A stretch of DNA of 6,685 nt from Bacillota bacterium (lineage in GTDB: Bacteria > Bacillota > Clostridia > DSM-8532), in the NCBI GenBank assembly GCA_023446675.1, contig JAEXPO010000311.1:1-6685 (forward strand). Direction: 5' to 3'. Position 1 is the stretch's first letter; every line of letters starts with the position of its first letter. The notes beneath the pieces were generated by a model, which worked only from the letters and a program-made list of their open reading frames with translations, did not search any database and was not told the origin of the DNA. This document shows positions 1 to 5,976 of the stretch, one piece after another. Position numbers and translations under genes: made by a program.

Positions 1-116
1 CCATGGGTCAGCAGGCAATGGTTATTGAATCCATTCAAGCAGGTGCCAGAGACTTTATCGTTAAGCCTTTTCAGGCTGAAAGAGTTCTGGAAGCCGTCAA
101 AAAAGTGGTCGGATAA
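1..116 (+). CDS. cheY: CheY-type chemotaxis response regulator, C-terminal 37 residues (5' truncated)
   Basis: Only the last 37 codons are present, read from base 3 and ending at TAA 114-116; the gene begins left of the window. The peptide starts MGQQAMVIESIQAGARDF and continues IVKPFQAERVLEAVKKVVG. This is the end of a receiver domain: the beta5 strand with the conserved Lys-Pro (KPF), followed by the last amphipathic helix (alpha5). No DNA-binding domain follows, so it is a stand-alone receiver. The position directly before fliO matches B. subtilis cheY, which lies between fliY and fliZ (fliO). By family knowledge, phosphorylated CheY binds the motor switch (FliM/FliY) to control rotation. 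The phospho-acceptor Asp lies outside the window and cannot be checked. The assignment to CheY rather than another single-domain receiver rests largely on context. Confidence 0.9.
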   Translation, partial: MGQQAMVIESIQAGARDFIVKPFQAERVLEAVKKVVG

Positions 117-138
117 TTCCTGCAAAGGGAAGTAAAGG

Positions 139-645
139 ATGAGAGACTTCTTTCAGTTGATGGGAGTATTGGCCGCTATCGCTTTGGTTTTATATCTGAG
201 CTATATAACCTCCCGATTTCTTGGAAAGAAAATGGCAGGCGGCGCTAATAACAGGCATATGAAGGTCATCGAGACCATGGCTGTCGGACCGGACAGGTCT
301 CTTAGCCTTATTCGTGTTGGCACAAAGTATTTCCTTTTTCTTAATACCAAAAAGGGATTGGAACTGGTATCTGAAATAGAAAAAGATTCCCTCCTCATTG
401 AAGAAGTAAAAGAGGAGGTTCGGGAATCTGTCGGCAGGTTTGATTTCAGGCAGATTTTAGAGACTTATTCGGGGCTGGGTGGAAATAAACAGCAAGCGAA
501 GAAAACGGCTCAGCCGGCCTCTGCCGATAAAGAGGAATCGGTGCAGGCTTCTTCTGCGAAGGACGAATTCACAGGAGAAGAGGAAACCAATGGACTCTCT
601 GCTGGGATTAAGCGACTTCGCAGACTTCATGGACGGGCAGAATAA
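139..645 (+). CDS. fliO: FliO/FliZ, flagellar export-gate assembly protein
   Basis: A 168-residue protein, called FliZ in B. subtilis. One membrane segment lies at about residues 7-27, followed by a basic cytoplasmic stretch (RFLGKK). The FliO core follows at about 40-80: MKVIETMAVGPDRSLSLIRV, then GTKYFLFLNT. This small beta-rich domain is typical of the family. Residues from about 112 to 152 are low-complexity and rich in Lys, Gln, Ala, Ser and Glu, so probably disordered. The protein ends in a basic tail (GIKRLRRLHGRAE). In known systems FliO stabilises FliP and helps it oligomerise, and it is not part of the finished gate. The ATG is preceded by AAAGGGAAG at 124-132, and the gene starts 22 nt after cheY. 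The next gene, fliP, is its functional partner. No N-terminal signal peptide is evident apart from the membrane anchor. Confidence 0.93.
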   Translation: MRDFFQLMGVLAAIALVLYLSYITSRFLGKKMAGGANNRHMKVIETMAVGPDRSLSLIRVGTKYFLFLNTKKGLELVSEIEKDSLLIEEVKEEVRESVGRFDFRQILETYSGLGGNKQQAKKTAQPASADKEESVQASSAKDEFTGEEETNGLSAGIKRLRRLHGRAE

Positions 646-647
646 CC

Positions 648-654
648 AGAAAGG
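648..654 (+). promoter_or_regulatory. Ribosome binding site deciding the fliP start
   Basis: AGAAAGG is the only purine-rich Shine-Dalgarno-like motif before fliP. It abuts the upstream in-frame TTG at 655 with no spacer, so that TTG cannot be served by it. ATG 667 lies 12 nt downstream, slightly long but workable. Confidence 0.55.
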
Positions 655-666
655 TTGGCATATCCC

Positions 667-1434
667 ATGCTCAAGAAAAAGGTATCAAAAATACTCCTTT
701 TAATTACCGTTTTTCTAGTGATTACAAGCTCGGTTGCCCTTGCAGCACCGGGCATTTCCATATCTGACGGTGGAATAACCATCCAAAACACGGGGGACCC
801 CCAGGAGATCAGCACCAGCATTAAGCTTTTGCTTTTGCTGACTGTTTTATCCCTGCTGCCGTCAATCCTTATCATGATGACTTCCTTTACCCGCATTATC
901 ATCGTTCTGTCTTTTTTAAGAAATTCCATGGGCACGCAGCAGATTCCTCCAAATCAGATCGTTGTAGGTCTTGCCCTTTTCTTAACCTTTTTTATTATGA
1001 ATCCGGTGTTCACCGACATTAACAACGATGCCCTCAAGCCCTTTGCCGAGAACCAGATAAGCATGGAGGAGGCCATCGATATTTCCTCCACCCGGGCAAA
1101 GGAGTTCATGTTAGAATACGCCTATGATAAGGATATCGCTCTTTTTGCCGAAATAGCCGAGGAGGATCCGCCGGAGAATTTAACGGATTTGCCCTTAACC
1201 GTAGTGGTTCCGGCCTTTATGATAAGTGAGCTGAAAACAGCCTTTTTTATGGGTTTTATGCTTTATATCCCTTTTCTGGTTATTGATATGGTGGTAGCCA
1301 GTACGCTTATGTCCATGGGTATGATGATGCTTCCTCCTGTTATGATTTCCATGCCCTTTAAAATTTTGCTTTTTCTCCTGGTGGATGGATGGAACCTTAT
1401 TACAAAGCAAATCGTAGAGTCGTTTGTACGATAG
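667..1434 (+). CDS. fliP: FliP, flagellar type III export-gate core subunit
   Basis: With the ATG at 667 the product is 255 residues, a normal FliP length. A cleavable signal peptide is visible: basic MLKKK, a hydrophobic core, then a likely cut after SVALA, before APGIS (about residue 26/27). A membrane segment lies near 53-73, followed by the conserved block SFTRIIIVLSFLRNSMGTQQ (73-92), IPPNQIVVGLALFLTFF and MNPV. The family signature begins PAFMISELKTAFFMGF (182-197) and ends with MPFKILLFLLVDGWNL (229-244). FliP forms the pentameric base of the FliP5-FliQ4-FliR1 export channel in the basal body. The longer reading frame from TTG 655 would add MAYP ahead of the signal peptide and would leave no room for a ribosome binding site, so I reject it. 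fliO lies 21 nt upstream. Confidence 0.97.
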   Translation: MLKKKVSKILLLITVFLVITSSVALAAPGISISDGGITIQNTGDPQEISTSIKLLLLLTVLSLLPSILIMMTSFTRIIIVLSFLRNSMGTQQIPPNQIVVGLALFLTFFIMNPVFTDINNDALKPFAENQISMEEAIDISSTRAKEFMLEYAYDKDIALFAEIAEEDPPENLTDLPLTVVVPAFMISELKTAFFMGFMLYIPFLVIDMVVASTLMSMGMMMLPPVMISMPFKILLFLLVDGWNLITKQIVESFVR

Positions 1435-1470
1435 CGGGGCAGGGATTCATAAGACTTTTTAGAAAACAAA

Positions 1471-1477
1471 AAGGAGG
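1471..1477 (+). promoter_or_regulatory. Strong ribosome binding site deciding the fliQ start
   Basis: AAGGAGG is a near-perfect anti-16S match. It is 2 nt from ATG 1480, which is too close, and 8 nt from the in-frame TTG at 1486, which is ideal. This favours initiation at TTG. Confidence 0.75.
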
Positions 1478-1485
1478 TAATGCTT

Positions 1486-1755
1486 TTGGAGCAATTTTTA
1501 CTGGACCTTGCCAGGGATGCCATGATGACCATGCTGAGGGTAGTGTCCCCGGTACTTATTATTGGTCTGGTGGTTGGTCTTGTTGTAAGTATATTTCAAG
1601 CTACCACTCATATACAGGAGCAATCCCTTCATTTTGTACCTAAAATTGTGGCTATGATTGTTGCCCTTATGCTTTTAGGCTCCTGGATGATGACGACTAT
1701 GAAGGAATTTACCCTTCGTATGTATGAGAACATGCTGAAATTCATGGGGATGTGA
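1486..1755 (+). CDS. fliQ: FliQ, flagellar type III export-gate core subunit
   Basis: A small protein with two membrane helices. From TTG 1486 it is 89 residues, the same length as E. coli FliQ as I recall it; from ATG 1480 it would be 91 (extra N-terminal Met-Leu). The sequence runs EQFLLDLARDAMMT, a first helix around SPVLIIGLVVGLVVSIFQA, then the strongly conserved loop QATTHIQEQSLHFVPKIVAM, and a second helix ending at LLGSWMM. The loop motif Q-A-T-x-x-I-x-E-x-x-L-x-F-x-P-K is the hallmark of FliQ and its virulence homologues (SctS). About four copies pack around FliP/FliR in the export gate. The gap after fliP is about 50 nt with no terminator-like structure. The gene call is firm; the exact start is less certain and rests on Shine-Dalgarno spacing. 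Confidence 0.95.
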   Translation: MEQFLLDLARDAMMTMLRVVSPVLIIGLVVGLVVSIFQATTHIQEQSLHFVPKIVAMIVALMLLGSWMMTTMKEFTLRMYENMLKFMGM

Positions 1756-1799
1756 AACCAGCGTTTCTGATCTAAACGGTACAAAAGGATAATAGATTC

Positions 1800-2594
1800 A
1801 TGACGATTCCAATTTTTGACTCAATGCAGAACATATGGAGTGTTTTTCTTCTCGTACTGGTACGTGTTTCGGGCATGTTTTTTTTGTCACCCATTTTCGG
1901 CAGGCGTAATTTGCCAAATAATTTTAAGGTCGCCTTCTGCCTCATGTTCACCCTGTTAATTGCCAATACCGTTGCTATTCCCGACTTTTCCCAGTATGCC
2001 TCGCTGGCCGCTTATGCTCTTCTTATCGGAAAGGAGCTGCTTGTCGGGCTGATGATGGGCTTTATCACTTATTTGTTTTTTTCTTCAATTTACATAGCAG
2101 GACAAATGATTGATATGCGCATTGGCTTTGGTATGGTTAATGTTATGGATCCCTTGTCCAATATCCAGATCCCCATAACAGCCGATTTTTATGTGGTCGT
2201 CGCAACCCTTGTTATGCTGGCCACCAATTCCCATCATCTTCTCATTGAAGCTATGGCCGAAAGCTATAAATACCTGCCCATAGGCGTAGCCGAGTTTTCA
2301 GGTGAGACACCGCGGCAGCTGGTAGGACTTTTTTCTGCTGTTTTTGCCATTGGCTTTAAAATTGCTGCTCCGGTAACCATAACCATTCTGATTACGGATC
2401 TTGCTTTGGGAATAATATCAAAATCCATGCCCCAGATGAATGTCTTTATGCTTGGCATGCCTTTAAAGGTTATTCTGGGAATAGCCATCATTTACCTGAC
2501 CTTGGGTGCTTTTAACGGTATTGTATCCCTCATTACCGATAAGACCTACAAGGAAATTTTTAATTTTCTTATTAATGTAGGCCAAACACAGTAG
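1800..2594 (+). CDS. fliR: FliR, flagellar type III export-gate core subunit
   Basis: A 264-residue polytopic membrane protein of normal FliR length. Near the N-terminus is LVRVSGMFFLSPIFGRRNLPNNFKVAF (20-46), containing the family R-x-x-G-x-x-x-x-x-P-x-F-G-x-x-x-x-P-x-x-x-K pattern. Next comes KELLVGLMMGF (78-88), then AGQMIDMRIGFGMVNVMDP (100-118), the most conserved FliR block. A DLALGIISKSMPQMNVFMLGMPLK segment (200-223) follows, and the protein ends with a last membrane helix and a short polar tail. FliR is present in one copy and closes the FliP5-FliQ4-FliR1 helical gate. The start ATG is served by AAAAGGAT ending at 1790, a 9-nt spacer. The gap from fliQ is 44 nt. The gene ends normally before flhB and is not fused to it. 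Confidence 0.97.
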   Translation: MTIPIFDSMQNIWSVFLLVLVRVSGMFFLSPIFGRRNLPNNFKVAFCLMFTLLIANTVAIPDFSQYASLAAYALLIGKELLVGLMMGFITYLFFSSIYIAGQMIDMRIGFGMVNVMDPLSNIQIPITADFYVVVATLVMLATNSHHLLIEAMAESYKYLPIGVAEFSGETPRQLVGLFSAVFAIGFKIAAPVTITILITDLALGIISKSMPQMNVFMLGMPLKVILGIAIIYLTLGAFNGIVSLITDKTYKEIFNFLINVGQTQ

Positions 2595-2608
2595 GAAGGA
2601 GGACCTGT

Positions 2609-3718
2609 ATGGAAGGACGCAGAGGTATTGTCATAAATCTGCAGCTTTTTGCCGACAGCGGTGAAAAGACTGAAAAAGCCACCTCGAAAAAGCGTCGGGA
2701 TTTAAGGAAAAAAGGTCAGGTCTTCCACAGCAAAGAGGCTGCAACCAACATCGTTCTGCTGCTTATGTTTCTATCTCTTAAAACCTTTGGCAGTTATATT
2801 TATACCACTACCCAAAACCTTCTCCGGGTTTTTTTAGCTGGAGAAAAGACCTATAACCTGGACGATGTAGGGGATGTCATGAGTATGTTCGCCTATGTGC
2901 TGATAGAAATAGCAAAAATTCTGGCCCCACTTTTCCTTGTTGCCATGCTGGCCGGAGCATTGGGCTACTATCTTCAGGTGGGTTTTTTATTTACCACCGA
3001 TCCCATACGGCCCAAATTTTCAAATATAAACCCCATCAGCGGTCTGAAGCAATTATTTTCGACACGGGCGCTGTTTGAACTTGCCAAGTCGGTGCTAAAG
3101 ATAATCTTAATAGGGTATGTTGCCTATACTTCTATCCGCGGCGAAATGAATAATCTTCTGAAACTAATGACGCTGGAGATTGGACCGCTTGCAGCATACC
3201 TTGTGAACACAGCCCTTGATATAGGTATTAAAATATGCTTTGCACTTCTTATTATTACTGTTATTGATTTCTTTTTCCAGTGGCGAAAGCATGAAAAGGA
3301 TATTCGCATGACCAAGCAGGAGGTAAAGGAAGAGTTCAAGCAAATTGAAGGTAATCCTGAAATAAAGGGCAAGATTAAGCAGAAGCAGCGCGAAATATCC
3401 ATGCGGCGCATGCTTAATGAGGTTCCCAAGGCGGATGTGGTTATCACAAACCCTACCCACTATGCCGTAGCCATAAAATATGAACCTCAAAGAATGTCCG
3501 CACCCTATGTTCTTGCCAAGGGCGTGGATTTTATGGCTAAGAGAATAAAGGATACTGCAAAGGAAAACAAGATTAATATTGTTGAAAACAGGCCCCTGGC
3601 CCAGGCTCTTTACAATACGGTTGAAATTGGCGCTGCAGTGCCTCCGGAGCTTTACAAGGCAGTTGCAGAGGTACTGGCTTTTGTATACAATCTGCAGGGA
3701 AAAAACCCCGGCAAATAA
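2609..3718 (+). CDS. flhB: FlhB, flagellar export substrate-specificity switch protein
   Basis: A 369-residue protein. The N-terminal motif NLQLFADSGEKTEKAT, then KKRRDLRKKGQV (10-38), is typical of Firmicutes FlhB. The membrane part, with about four helices, spans roughly 45-225: near 45-62, 92-122, 155-175 and 203-224. A basic linker follows (QWRKHEKDIRMTKQEVKEE). The conserved cytoplasmic region includes EGNPEIKGKIKQKQRE (247-262), the self-cleavage tetrapeptide NPTH (281-284; bases 3449-3460) and then YAVAIKYEP. All four NPTH residues are intact, so self-cleavage between Asn and Pro is expected. By family knowledge this cleavage switches export from rod/hook to filament substrates. The C-terminal domain ends with ENRPLAQALYNTVEIGAAVPPELYKAVAEVLAFVY. 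The Shine-Dalgarno AAGGAGGA (2596-2603) is ideally placed. Gene spacing from fliR is only 14 nt, consistent with co-translation. Confidence 0.97.
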   Translation: MEGRRGIVINLQLFADSGEKTEKATSKKRRDLRKKGQVFHSKEAATNIVLLLMFLSLKTFGSYIYTTTQNLLRVFLAGEKTYNLDDVGDVMSMFAYVLIEIAKILAPLFLVAMLAGALGYYLQVGFLFTTDPIRPKFSNINPISGLKQLFSTRALFELAKSVLKIILIGYVAYTSIRGEMNNLLKLMTLEIGPLAAYLVNTALDIGIKICFALLIITVIDFFFQWRKHEKDIRMTKQEVKEEFKQIEGNPEIKGKIKQKQREISMRRMLNEVPKADVVITNPTHYAVAIKYEPQRMSAPYVLAKGVDFMAKRIKDTAKENKINIVENRPLAQALYNTVEIGAAVPPELYKAVAEVLAFVYNLQGKNPGK

Positions 3719-3723
3719 ATAGA

Positions 3724-3768
3724 ATGCATGACAAATACAGGACAATTCGGCTATTGTTTTGCATGCAT
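3724..3768 (+). repeat. Imperfect inverted repeat just downstream of flhB
   Basis: ATGCATG (3724-3730) is complementary to CATGCAT (3762-3768), giving a 7-bp outer stem. Inside it, ACAAT (3742-3746) pairs with ATTGT (3753-3757) around a 6-nt loop. The outer arm is followed by GTTTATAATAAAA rather than a run of T, so it does not look like a standard intrinsic terminator. It starts 5 nt after the flhB stop and could act as a 3'-end or processing structure. Part of the outer stem is self-palindromic (GCATGC/ATGCAT), which makes chance or a protein-binding palindrome possible. The function is unknown. Confidence 0.45.
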
Positions 3769-3781
3769 GTTTATAATAAAA

Positions 3782-3807
3782 TAAAATCAAAAGACAAAAG
3801 CCGAGGG
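3782..3807 (+). promoter_or_regulatory. Weak candidate SigD (sigma-28) promoter in the flhB-flhA gap
   Basis: TAAA at 3782-3785 is followed after 14 nt by GCCGAGGG at 3800-3807. The flagellar sigma factor consensus is TAAA, about 15 nt, then GCCGATAT. The -35-like core is exact and five of eight -10 positions match, but the last three are GGG instead of TAT. The match also partly overlaps the hairpin at 3805-3831. A nearby TATAAT at 3772-3777 resembles a housekeeping -10 box but has no credible -35 box at the right distance. Treat this as a hint only. Confidence 0.2.
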
Positions 3808-3878
3808 TTTTCGACATTTAACGATGAACCCCCCGTGAGCTTTCCGGTTTTCAGCCTATGTGGGTGAAAGCATTTTCA
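3803..3878 (+). other. Candidate structured RNA leader upstream of flhA, two hairpins, class unknown
   Basis: Hairpin A: GGGTTT (3805-3810) pairs with GAACCC (3826-3831, one T-G wobble) and TCG (3811-3813) pairs with CGA (3822-3824). That leaves one bulged T and an 8-nt loop. Hairpin B: GCTTTC (3839-3844) pairs perfectly with GAAAGC (3866-3871). The right arm of B can instead join TGAAA (3865-3869) to TTTCA (3874-3878), so two exclusive states can be drawn. CCC 3832-3834 could also pair with GGG 3862-3864, forming a pseudoknot with B. I looked for conserved cores of cyclic-di-GMP (I and II), cobalamin, SAM, THF, preQ1 and other riboswitches that I know and found no match. The pairing is seen in the sequence; any regulatory role is inference. 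Confidence 0.35.
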
Positions 3879-3902
3879 GACAGAGAAAAGTATTTTTATA
3901 TT
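3875..3902 (+). promoter_or_regulatory. Weak candidate housekeeping (SigA) promoter just before flhA
   Basis: TTCAGA (3875-3880; 4 of 6 to TTGACA) lies 16 nt from TATATT (3897-3902; 5 of 6 to TATAAT). Transcription would begin near 3909 and give a short leader that still includes the flhA ribosome binding site. AT-rich spacers produce such matches by chance, so confidence is low. Confidence 0.2.
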
Positions 3903-3915
3903 AGATCCATAAATG

Positions 3916-3926
3916 GGAAGGAAGGA
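3916..3926 (+). promoter_or_regulatory. Ribosome binding site deciding the flhA start
   Basis: GGAAGGAAGGA is a purine-rich Shine-Dalgarno tract. It lies downstream of the in-frame ATG at 3913 and 10 nt before the in-frame GTG at 3937, so it can only serve the GTG. No comparable tract precedes ATG 3913. Confidence 0.75.
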
Positions 3927-3936
3927 TTGTGGCGCT

Positions 3937-5961
3937 GTGAAAAACAGAAATTTAGTTGTTGCCATTTTTGTTGTTCTAATCGTATTGTTTATAATTGTTC
4001 CCATGCCTTCCGTGGTACTGGACGTTTTATTGGTTATCAATATCACTTTATCCCTGCTCATTCTGATTAATGCCGTTTACGCCCGGGAGGCATTGTCCAT
4101 GTCTGCCTTTCCTACCATGCTTTTGTTTACCACCCTCTATCGGCTTTCGCTTAATATTGTATCAACCCGGTTGATTGTAGGCGAGGGGGAAGCGGGAGGC
4201 GTTATACGAAGCTTTGGTAAGTTTGTAGGCGGAAACGATCTCATTGTCGGCGCTATTGTTTTTATTATCATTATGATAGCCCAGTTTATGGTTATAACCA
4301 AAGGCGCCGAGCGTGTATCGGAAGTAGCCGCCAGGTTTACTCTGGACGCTATGCCCGGTAAACAGATGGCTATTGATGCGGATCTTAATTCGGGGCTCAT
4401 TAATGAAACGGAAGCCAAAGACAGACGTAAAAAAATACAAAGAGAAGCGGACTTCTACGGCGCCATGGACGGCGCCACCAAGTTTGTTAAAAATGATGCC
4501 ATTTTTGGTATATTATCGGTTTTTGTAAATATCATCGGCGGAATCGTTATGGGTATGGTAAAGCTTAATCTTCCCATTAATGAAGCTCTTGAGCGCTATA
4601 CCATACTCACCATAGGCGACGGCCTTGTCAGTCAGATTCCATCCCTGCTCATAGCGGTAGCCACAGGTATTATTGTTACCCGTGCGGCTGCAGAAGGGGA
4701 TTTGGGCAATGATATCATCCGCCAGATCTTCAACAGCCCTTCGGTTATGTATGTTGGTGCCGGAGCCTGCTTTATACTGGTTTTTATCTTATGGCAATGG
4801 TCCCTCATTCTTGTCGGGGGCCTTCTTATTTTTCTCGGATTTAAGCTGAAGAGTGTTCAGCAGGAAGAATTTAAGCAGGAAGAAATGAAGGTGGAAGAGC
4901 AGGAAGTCGAGGAAATCCGAAAGCCCGAAAATGTGGTTTCGCTGCTCCAGGTGGATCCTATTGAACTCGAGTTTGGCTATGCTATTATTCCCCTTGCTGA
5001 AAAATCCCAGGGCGGCGACCTTCTGGATCGGGTGGTTATGATTCGGCGCCAGCTGGCCATCGAGCTGGGAGTTATTGTTCCCATAATACGTCTCAGGGAC
5101 AATATCCAGCTTGGGCCCAATCAGTATGTCATTAAAATCAAGGGCGTGGAGGTTGCCCGGGGCGAGCTTCTTTTAGATCATTTCATGGCTATGAATCCCG
5201 GAACAGCGGATGCCAGTATCAGTGGTATTCCTACTACTGAACCCGCTTTTGGACTGCCCGCCCTCTGGATTCAGGAGAATCAGCGTGACCGGGCTGAAAT
5301 GCTTGGCTATACGGTAGTGGACACACCATCCATTGTGGCTACCCATATGACCGAAATTGTACGCCGGCATATTCATGAGCTTATGGGACGACAGGATGTG
5401 CAGCTGCTTATTGATAATGTGAAGAGCACGAATCCTGCCATTGTGGACGAATTGGTGCCTAAGCTGATGAACCTGGGTGAGATTCAAAAGGTACTGGCCA
5501 ATTTATTAAGGGAGGGTGTTTCCATAAGAGATATGGTAACTGTTATGGAAACGCTGGCGGATTATGCGCCCATCACCCGGGATCCCGATATGCTTACCGA
5601 ATATGTGAGGCAAGCTCTGGGAAGGGCCATCTCCCATACCTATATCAACCGGAACAACTCCGATGTAATTACACTGGATCCCAAACTGGAAAAAGCCATT
5701 ATGGAATCGGTTCAAAAAACCGAAGCCGGATCCTACATAGCCATGGAGCCAAGCATGACCAACAGGATTGTAAACCATGCGGCTACATTATCTGAAAAGA
5801 TTGCCCAAAGCGGAAAACAGCCTATTATTCTGGCCTCTCCCGTTGTGCGTCTTTACTTTAAAAGGCTTACGGAGCAAGCGATACCAGGCCTTGTAGTTTT
5901 ATCCTACAATGAACTGGATCCTGCCCTGGAGGTTAACGCTGTGGGTATGGTGAGTCTGTAG
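3937..5961 (+). CDS. flhA: FlhA, flagellar type III export-gate protein (FHIPEP family)
   Basis: From GTG 3937 the product is 674 residues, near the family norm, and begins MKNRNLVVAIFVVLIVL like other FlhA proteins. The longer frame from ATG 3913 would add eight polar residues encoded by the ribosome binding site. The N-terminal half is membrane-bound, with about eight helices from residue 6 to 302. The family signature is TLYRLSLNIVSTRLIV (66-81), and the cytoplasmic FHIPEP loop contains GAERVSEVAARFTLDAMPGK (123-142), QMAIDADLNSGLI and EADFYGAMDGATKFVKNDAI (170-189). A Glu/Gln-rich linker (about 307-330) leads to the cytoplasmic domain (about 340-674), including RLRDNIQLGPNQYVIKIKG and PIILASPVVRLYFKRL. 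FlhA forms a nonameric ring that receives chaperone-substrate complexes and couples export to proton motive force. It is intact with no frameshift. Unlike the tightly packed genes before it, it is preceded by a gap of about 218 nt. Confidence 0.97.
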   Translation: MKNRNLVVAIFVVLIVLFIIVPMPSVVLDVLLVINITLSLLILINAVYAREALSMSAFPTMLLFTTLYRLSLNIVSTRLIVGEGEAGGVIRSFGKFVGGNDLIVGAIVFIIIMIAQFMVITKGAERVSEVAARFTLDAMPGKQMAIDADLNSGLINETEAKDRRKKIQREADFYGAMDGATKFVKNDAIFGILSVFVNIIGGIVMGMVKLNLPINEALERYTILTIGDGLVSQIPSLLIAVATGIIVTRAAAEGDLGNDIIRQIFNSPSVMYVGAGACFILVFILWQWSLILVGGLLIFLGFKLKSVQQEEFKQEEMKVEEQEVEEIRKPENVVSLLQVDPIELEFGYAIIPLAEKSQGGDLLDRVVMIRRQLAIELGVIVPIIRLRDNIQLGPNQYVIKIKGVEVARGELLLDHFMAMNPGTADASISGIPTTEPAFGLPALWIQENQRDRAEMLGYTVVDTPSIVATHMTEIVRRHIHELMGRQDVQLLIDNVKSTNPAIVDELVPKLMNLGEIQKVLANLLREGVSIRDMVTVMETLADYAPITRDPDMLTEYVRQALGRAISHTYINRNNSDVITLDPKLEKAIMESVQKTEAGSYIAMEPSMTNRIVNHAATLSEKIAQSGKQPIILASPVVRLYFKRLTEQAIPGLVVLSYNELDPALEVNAVGMVSL

Positions 5962-5976
5962 AAAGGATAATGAAGC

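Noticed and set aside
1389..1643. 84-codon + strand open frame spanning the fliP-fliQ junction
   Set aside because: It overlaps the end of fliP and the first half of fliQ in another frame. Both of those are clearly real, and this translation resembles no protein family I know.
3762..3790. Intrinsic terminator after flhB
   Set aside because: The stem-loop at 3724-3768 is AT-rich and is followed by A-rich sequence rather than a run of T, so it lacks the key feature of an intrinsic terminator.
3164..3817. 217-codon open frame on the - strand across flhB and the flhB-flhA gap
   Set aside because: It lies almost wholly antisense to an intact, conserved flhB. Its translation is Cys/Leu/Tyr-rich with no recognisable domain, and I see no convincing ribosome binding site.
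3803..3878. Cyclic-di-GMP or other known riboswitch before flhA
   Set aside because: Such riboswitches are known in flagellar operons of Clostridia. The conserved cores (for example GCAAACC with a GACGCAAAGCC-type segment for class I) are absent, so no known class is assigned.
3858..4070. 70-codon + strand open frame overlapping the start of flhA
   Set aside because: It runs out of frame into the conserved flhA coding region, lacks a good ribosome binding site, and starts inside the candidate hairpin region.
4462..4480. GGCGCC-ATGGAC-GGCGCC repeat inside flhA
   Set aside because: It encodes the conserved FlhA motif GAMDGA, so the repeat is explained by protein sequence and codon choice.
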